Below, piece after piece: positions 5,447 through 10,091 of a stretch of 10,091 bases of DNA. Where the stretch lies: positions 1 through 10,091 of the forward strand of contig JACCXA010000067.1 in NCBI GenBank assembly GCA_013697365.1, read 5' to 3'. The number at the start of each line of letters is the position of its first letter. Position 1 is the first letter of the stretch. Below the pieces are notes generated by a model, which did no database searches, was not told the origin of the DNA, and saw nothing but the letters and a program-made list of their open reading frames with translations. A program made the translations under genes and the position numbers. Source of the DNA: Chthoniobacterales bacterium. GTDB lineage: Bacteria > Verrucomicrobiota > Verrucomicrobiia > Chthoniobacterales > UBA10450.

Positions 5447-7465
5447 TCAGAACTTAAGCGACGGCGTGAGCATGTGCCATTGACACGCGAACCATACGAA
5501 AATAAGCGCAGTCAGCAGGAGCAGCGTGGCATGCATGCGCGTCCACCAACGGATCGCAGGCGTGCGCCAGAAATGGAACGCGGCGATGGCCAGGATGAGG
5601 AGACCGGCACCACCCAAGCAGCCGAGCACCTGCGAAACGCGCAGCCATGGGTTGATCTTGTCGCTCAGGAACGAGATATCGCTTTCGAGGAGGGCGAAAG
5701 GAATCGCGAGGGCGACAAGCATCCCGACTAACAGCAGGCAGACTACGCGCGAGAAAAAATAGAGCCGGCGACTGCGCGCGTCCGGCAGGAGGGCCCAGCC
5801 GTACCACTTCCGCATCAGCACCGCCACCGGCCAGAGAAGCAGGGTCAGCCCGATGAAGGCAAGACTGCCGCCGACCAAGGGGAGTAGAATCGTTTTGCTC
5901 CGCAGGCCGGAGACACGTTGCGCGACATAAATGGGCGTATTCGGAAGCAGGGCAGTGACCTCTCCGTTCTGGTCACGCTGAAAAGCGATTCGGTCTGGTC
6001 CGTTGATCTCGCGATAAACGAACGGTGCCACTTCCCGCCAACGTTTTATCTGGCCGCGAACGTTCCGGGAGTTCTCGATCGTGATCACTCCTTCGCGGTC
6101 GCCTCGCACTGTCACCTGACCCAGAAGCGCACCGACGCGGAGGCGATTCGTCTCGGACTTGCGCGAGACCTCGTAAACCCCGGTGACGGCGCGCGCGTGC
6201 GCGATGGTCTCGCTGAGCGCCGGCGCCAACGAGGCATCTGCGGCTGAATAGTAGCGGTCGAGAAAAGCGCGCAGCAATTCACCGCGGCCGGAGCCCGGCC
6301 GGTTGCCACCGCTGTTGTACGAGATGAAGACACCGACGCGTGCGTCCGGAATGAGAAAGAGGTCGCTGTGGAATTGAAGGGTGTCACCGGCGTGTCCCCA
6401 CATCGTCCGGCCGTTCCGCGAGTAATCGATGAATCCGAGCCCCATGGCATGCAGATCGGGGTGCAGTTCATTCTGGCGCGATTGCATGGTCCGGAGCGTC
6501 TCGGGCTGCAAAATTGTGGCGCCGTCCAGCGCCCCGTTGCCTAGAAGCGCAAGCATGAAACGCGACATGTCGGTGGCGGTCGTGGAAAGTGCGCCGGCTG
6601 GGGAAGGGACACAGATTTCGAATGGCTGGGCGGCCTTGGCGGCAGCGGCATAGCCGTTCGACATTCTGGCCTTGAGCGGCTCTGGAAGCGGCTGAGCGAA
6701 CGTGGAGCTTATCATCCCGAGCGGCTGGAAAATGCGTTCGTCGACATATTGGTCGAACGGCTGAAGAGCCATGCGCTCGACGATGTAGCCAGCCAGCGAA
6801 ACGGCGTAATTCGAATAAGCCGGCACCGTTCCGGGCCGGAAAATCTGGGCGGGAATGTGGCCGATGAGATACTCGCGGAGCGGCGGCACCGGTTTGTCCG
6901 GCGAGCCAAACAGATCTTTGAGTGTCTCTTCGAAACCGGCGGTGTGCGTCAGGATTCGCCGCAGCGTGATCCGCTCGGAAAACTTCCGCGGGATGTCAAA
7001 GTCGAGGTAATCCCGCACCTCTTGATCCAGGTCGACCTTGCCTTGCTCGACAAGCTGCATCACCGCGATCGCAGTGAAGAGCTTCGAGATTGAACCGGGA
7101 CGAAAGAGGGTTTCCTTGGCCACGACAGGCTCGCGGCGTTCGAAATCCGCAAAGCCATACCCACGCTCCAGTATGACCTGGCCTTCCCTGACTACGGAAA
7201 TGATGGCGCCGGCAATGTCGCGGTTCTCGATCTGCGACGAGATCAAGCCATCGAGAAATGGCTCCAGATCAGCGCGAGACAGGTCCGGCGCGAGCGTGGG
7301 AGATGGAGAGGACTCGGCGACCGGCACGGGTGCAACGACGGCGGGTGGTGAAAACAAGGGAGAAGGGAGCGGCCCCTGCGCGGAGGCTTCCTGCGCCAGA
7401 AGGAGAAACGTAGCGAGCAAGGTCCCGGCGAACCATCTCTTCCTGGGTTCCAGAGCGTCCGACAT
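5447..7465 (-). CDS. beta-lactamase-family serine hydrolase with four C-terminal TM helices
   Basis: This 672-residue protein carries a class C beta-lactamase / penicillin-binding-protein-like domain (about 62-405). The motifs are present: nucleophile Ser125 in SISK (125-128), YSN (217-219) and HAG (358-360) in place of KTG. A signal peptide (about 1-29, ending ASA) and a Pro/Ser-rich linker precede the domain. A beta-rich segment (about 415-517) leads to four hydrophobic helices at about 525-550, 569-592, 608-632 and 643-662. The loops after the first and third helix are rich in Arg, so by the positive-inside rule the catalytic domain faces the periplasm. Such proteins are usually esterases or D-amino-peptidases rather than true beta-lactamases; the substrate is unknown. 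A GAGAG sequence 9 bases before the ATG may serve as ribosome binding site. It lies 62 bases after the permease-amidohydrolase gene and 11 before the nuclease gene. Confidence 0.92.
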   Translation of the reverse strand: MSDALEPRKRWFAGTLLATFLLLAQEASAQGPLPSPLFSPPAVVAPVPVAESSPSPTLAPDLSRADLEPFLDGLISSQIENRDIAGAIISVVREGQVILERGYGFADFERREPVVAKETLFRPGSISKLFTAIAVMQLVEQGKVDLDQEVRDYLDFDIPRKFSERITLRRILTHTAGFEETLKDLFGSPDKPVPPLREYLIGHIPAQIFRPGTVPAYSNYAVSLAGYIVERMALQPFDQYVDERIFQPLGMISSTFAQPLPEPLKARMSNGYAAAAKAAQPFEICVPSPAGALSTTATDMSRFMLALLGNGALDGATILQPETLRTMQSRQNELHPDLHAMGLGFIDYSRNGRTMWGHAGDTLQFHSDLFLIPDARVGVFISYNSGGNRPGSGRGELLRAFLDRYYSAADASLAPALSETIAHARAVTGVYEVSRKSETNRLRVGALLGQVTVRGDREGVITIENSRNVRGQIKRWREVAPFVYREINGPDRIAFQRDQNGEVTALLPNTPIYVAQRVSGLRSKTILLPLVGGSLAFIGLTLLLWPVAVLMRKWYGWALLPDARSRRLYFFSRVVCLLLVGMLVALAIPFALLESDISFLSDKINPWLRVSQVLGCLGGAGLLILAIAAFHFWRTPAIRWWTRMHATLLLLTALIFVWFACQWHMLTPSLKF

Positions 7466-7527
7466 CCGCGCAGTCTCTCAGGAGAGTCGGGCCCTGCAAG
7501 TCCAGCAGCGAGCCTAACAAGTGGTAG

Positions 7528-9726
7528 CTACTTCTGCTGTAACAAGTCTGGCCGCGCGACGCGTTCGCCCTTCATCAGGACGACGGAGATCGCCGAGAGC
7601 GCGCGGACATCCTCTAATGGATTTCCGTCCACGACCAGGAGTGTGGCCTCCTTGCCTTCGGCGACGGTCCCGATCCGTCCCTCGGCCCGAAGCAGTCTGG
7701 CGCCGTTCGCAGTCGCAGCTTGCAGCGCTGCTGCGGGTGGAATGCCCGAGGCGACCCACAGCTCGATCTCGTGCTGAACGGTGGGCCCGTGCAGGACGAG
7801 GAAATTTCCGGCGTCGGAACCGGTCACCAACAAGACGCCCGCCTGCCAGGCGCGCAGCAGATTCTTGCTTCCCTGCTCGAACGACATCGGGTGATGCTTG
7901 ATCCCTTCACGCACGCCGGCGAGCTGCTCGCCAGTCGCAGCCCGCTCCGTCCCTTCGAGCAATTCCTTCGGCGCGACCTGCTGGACTAACGAGCGTTTCA
8001 GCAATTCCGTATTGCCCCGCGCAAACTGCGCGTAACCCTCAACGACGCTCAGAGTCGGATTGAACGCCACGCCTTTCGCCTTCATCTCCGCAAAAGTCGC
8101 TTCCGGAATCTCGTCGATGAAGGAGCCGTGCTCAATGGAGTCGGCGCCAAGGGCCACGGCGTCCGCCACGTCCTGACTGTTGCCAGTGTGAACGGCGATC
8201 GGCAGACCCCTGGCGTGCGTTTCCTCCGCGACGGCGCGCAGGATGTTCACGTCCATCCGATTGAAAGGCATGCCGGCCGAGCCGGATTCGAGCACGCCTT
8301 TGATCGCGTGGACACGTTTCGCCGCCAGTTCAGCCACCTGCCGTCGCGCTTCCTCGGGCGACCGGGGCGTGCGCACGAACTGCTCGCTAAACGCAGGTTG
8401 CATTGGCTCCGGCATAAACTTCGCGAACTGCGTCCCGTGTCCGCCGTCGGTCGTGAAGATGGGGCCGCAAAGGAATAACTCCGCGCCCAACTCTTCGCCG
8501 CTGGCAAACGGCTCTCGAATTTGCAGGATCGTATCGACTGTGTCGGCCGTGCTCCGGACCGCGGTCACCCCGCAGAAGAGATATGCTTTGAGTGCGCGTG
8601 CGATGGCCTTCTTCGGATCGAACTTGCTCCAATCCTCGTAGAAGCCGCCGCTCGCGCCCAGATGCGCGTGCACGTCGATCAAGCCGGGGAGAATGGTCTT
8701 GCCCGCCGCCGGGATCGGTTCCGCGTTAAGCGACTTCGCATCCGGCGCGGCGCCTTCGTAAACTTTTTCGATCCGGCCTTGCCGAATCAGAACTGAGCCC
8801 GACTCGATGACTTTGCCGTCGCCGACAAAAATGCGCGCATCCTGGATCAACCAGGAGCGCCCGCGGCGGACGTCGCGTTCGAGAATCTTGGCCTTCGCGA
8901 TATCCTGTCGGCTCCAGGCCTGGAAAGCGCCCAGGAACAAGAACGGAAGCAGAGCCAAAAGTACCCAAAGCTTCGCGGAAGCGCGTAATTTTTCCTCCTT
9001 CTCCCAGCGGAAAAGCTTCGTCGCGATGAAGAGCGCCACCGCCGCCGTCAGGAGGAGCGCACCGACGGAGTGCAGGTTTTGCAAAATTGATTCGCCCCGC
9101 TGCAGGATGCCGGCCACTCCGTTGGTCACGTAGGTGGCCGGCACGAACTGTGTCGTCACCTGGAGCCACCCCGGCAGGAACGAGAGCGGAAACATGCCTC
9201 CGCCCAGAAACAGCATCACCATCCAGATCGGTTGGATGAGGAGATTGCTTTGCTGGGTATTGTTGACGACCGAGGCAATGATGAGCCCGAGTGCTCGGAA
9301 AGCCGCGGAAGCGAAACAGACAAAGAGGAAGAGCGAAGCAAGATTCGCCGGCATTTGCATGCCGTAGATGAAATAGGCCAGCGCCAGCATGAGCATAAGA
9401 GCCGGCAGGTAGAGCAAGATCCCGGTCACGACAGAGGCGAGAAGCAGTGGGAACGGCGTGATCGGGGCCACCTTGTAGCGGCGCAGCACGTTCGCCTCGC
9501 GGTCCTGTACCGCGCGCATGCCCGCGCCGAAGAGCCCGTTCCCGAGAATGCCGAAGACCGTCACCATCGAGACCACGCGCAGGATGGCGGAGCCTTGCCG
9601 CGCATCCATCAACTGCCCAAACATGAAAAAGAAAATGAGCGGGAAGAGATAATTGAAGAACAGCGCCGACTTATCCCGCAGCGTGAGCTTGAGCTCAATT
9701 TCGAGAAGGGCGAGGAACGCTTTCAT
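7528..9726 (-). CDS. ABC-2 exporter permease fused to a metal-dependent amidohydrolase
   Basis: One uninterrupted frame of 732 residues joins two protein families. Residues 1-240 are an ABC-2 permease with six hydrophobic segments (about 23-40, 51-69, 92-120, 130-152, 162-183, 219-238) and the cytoplasmic loop DREANVLRRYKVAPI (75-89), as in DrrB-like exporters. A seventh helix (about 253-270) leads to an amidohydrolase domain (about 290-727) like the imidazolonepropionase/Xaa-Pro dipeptidase-like group. Its metal ligands are all visible: H353 and H355 in HAH, K476 (the likely carboxylated lysine) in AIKGVLESG, H513 in VHTG, H533 in IEHG, and D638 in TGSDAG. By helix parity this domain would face the periplasm. 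The ATG lies 6 bases after the stop of the ATPase gene, so the two are coupled. Substrates for either domain are unknown; a peptide-like compound is only a guess. Confidence 0.9.
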   Translation of the reverse strand: MKAFLALLEIELKLTLRDKSALFFNYLFPLIFFFMFGQLMDARQGSAILRVVSMVTVFGILGNGLFGAGMRAVQDREANVLRRYKVAPITPFPLLLASVVTGILLYLPALMLMLALAYFIYGMQMPANLASLFLFVCFASAAFRALGLIIASVVNNTQQSNLLIQPIWMVMLFLGGGMFPLSFLPGWLQVTTQFVPATYVTNGVAGILQRGESILQNLHSVGALLLTAAVALFIATKLFRWEKEEKLRASAKLWVLLALLPFLFLGAFQAWSRQDIAKAKILERDVRRGRSWLIQDARIFVGDGKVIESGSVLIRQGRIEKVYEGAAPDAKSLNAEPIPAAGKTILPGLIDVHAHLGASGGFYEDWSKFDPKKAIARALKAYLFCGVTAVRSTADTVDTILQIREPFASGEELGAELFLCGPIFTTDGGHGTQFAKFMPEPMQPAFSEQFVRTPRSPEEARRQVAELAAKRVHAIKGVLESGSAGMPFNRMDVNILRAVAEETHARGLPIAVHTGNSQDVADAVALGADSIEHGSFIDEIPEATFAEMKAKGVAFNPTLSVVEGYAQFARGNTELLKRSLVQQVAPKELLEGTERAATGEQLAGVREGIKHHPMSFEQGSKNLLRAWQAGVLLVTGSDAGNFLVLHGPTVQHEIELWVASGIPPAAALQAATANGARLLRAEGRIGTVAEGKEATLLVVDGNPLEDVRALSAISVVLMKGERVARPDLLQQK

Positions 9727-9732
9727 TACTCG

Positions 9733-10091
9733 CTAGTCGCGCAGTCGTTTCCCCGTCAGCTCGATGAAGACATCTTCGAGCGTGGGCCGCTTCAGGCGCA
9801 CGTCGTCCAATTCCACTCCCTGGCTCTCGATCCACTTCACCATTTCCACGAGCGTGCGCGCCGGACGTTTCGAGCTGACGCTGACGCGCCGCCGATCGTC
9901 GCTCAGACCGGCGTGGATCGCCTCGGGCCAATCCGGTAACTCGCCGGCCCGCAACGGTCCGCTCAACGTTACCTCGATCGCGGATTGGTTCGCGCTTTTC
10001 TCCTGCAATTCGCGCGGACTGCCGAGCGCGATGATCTGACCGGCATCGATGATTGCGACCCGATCGCAGAGGCGTTCCGCTTCCTCGATGT
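9733..10091 (-). CDS. ABC transporter ATP-binding protein, C-terminal part (cut by window edge)
   Basis: Only the last 119 or so codons are present; the frame is open to the right edge, and the Walker A, signature and Walker B motifs lie outside. The visible part begins just after the H-loop position, with IEEAERLCDRVAIIDAGQII and ALGSPREL, the standard ending of the ATPase core in DrrA/CcmA-type exporters. An accessory domain follows and ends in RPTLEDVFIELTGKRLRD, the usual C-terminus of drug-exporter-type ATPases. An ATG- or TTG-initiated reading from about 10008 would be an internal start and is not used. The stop lies 6 bases before the permease-amidohydrolase gene, so this ATPase most likely energises that permease. 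The substrate cannot be inferred. Confidence 0.92.
   Translation of the reverse strand, partial: IEEAERLCDRVAIIDAGQIIALGSPRELQEKSANQSAIEVTLSGPLRAGELPDWPEAIHAGLSDDRRRVSVSSKRPARTLVEMVKWIESQGVELDDVRLKRPTLEDVFIELTGKRLRD

Noticed and set aside
7475..7486. Short palindrome CTCTC-AG-GAGAG overlapping the possible ribosome binding site of the serine hydrolase gene
   Set aside because: A 5-bp stem with a 2-base loop is too tight and too weak to claim regulation.
8856..9010. Possible frameshift or assembly join between permease and amidohydrolase
   Set aside because: The frame runs through without a stop, the linker helix is in frame with both domains, and there is no low-complexity or repeated sequence at the junction. 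Only comparison with relatives could still change this.
9232..9939. 235-codon plus-strand open frame
   Set aside because: It lies antisense across the permease N-terminus and ATPase C-terminus, both clear family members; its product is highly charged and low in complexity with no recognisable motif.

Overview
The window looks like bacterial chromosomal DNA, judged GC-rich by eye, from a Gram-negative organism: it encodes a lipoprotein with a clear lipobox, several exported hydrolases and envelope proteins. A soil-type Verrucomicrobiota (Chthoniobacterales-like) is my best guess, from the gene mix and a short palindromic intergenic element that I recall from such genomes. That assignment is inference only. 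No tRNA, rRNA, CRISPR array, insertion sequence or phage gene was found.

Left part (1-2531): three membrane-protein genes. A plus-strand GT-C type mannosyltransferase-like protein (PIG-V family) converges on a minus-strand YqhA/UPF0114 protein. Divergent from the latter is a plus-strand protein resembling the DUF6766 family, whose two halves are an ungapped internal duplication. The spacer 2532-2712 holds three small hairpins (one REP-like) and an intrinsic terminator pointing left.

Right part (2713-10091): seven genes run leftward with gaps of only 6 to 62 bases and end at that terminator, so they may form one transcription unit. In transcription order they are: (1) the C-terminal part of an ABC-transporter ATPase, cut by the window edge; (2) a 732-residue fusion of an ABC-2 exporter permease with a complete metal-dependent amidohydrolase; (3) a beta-lactamase-family serine hydrolase with a signal peptide and four C-terminal membrane helices; (4) a secreted S1/P1-type zinc nuclease; (5) a DUF3597 protein; (6) a small lipoprotein; (7) a glycine-rich protein of unknown function.

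The most unusual object is the permease-amidohydrolase fusion. A seventh membrane helix after the usual six would place the intact amidohydrolase on the outer face of the inner membrane, beside the exit of the exporter. With the serine hydrolase and the nuclease, the run encodes three hydrolases predicted to act outside the cytoplasm next to an exporter. A cassette that exports something and trims or degrades it at the cell envelope is possible, but the substrate cannot be read from the sequence.
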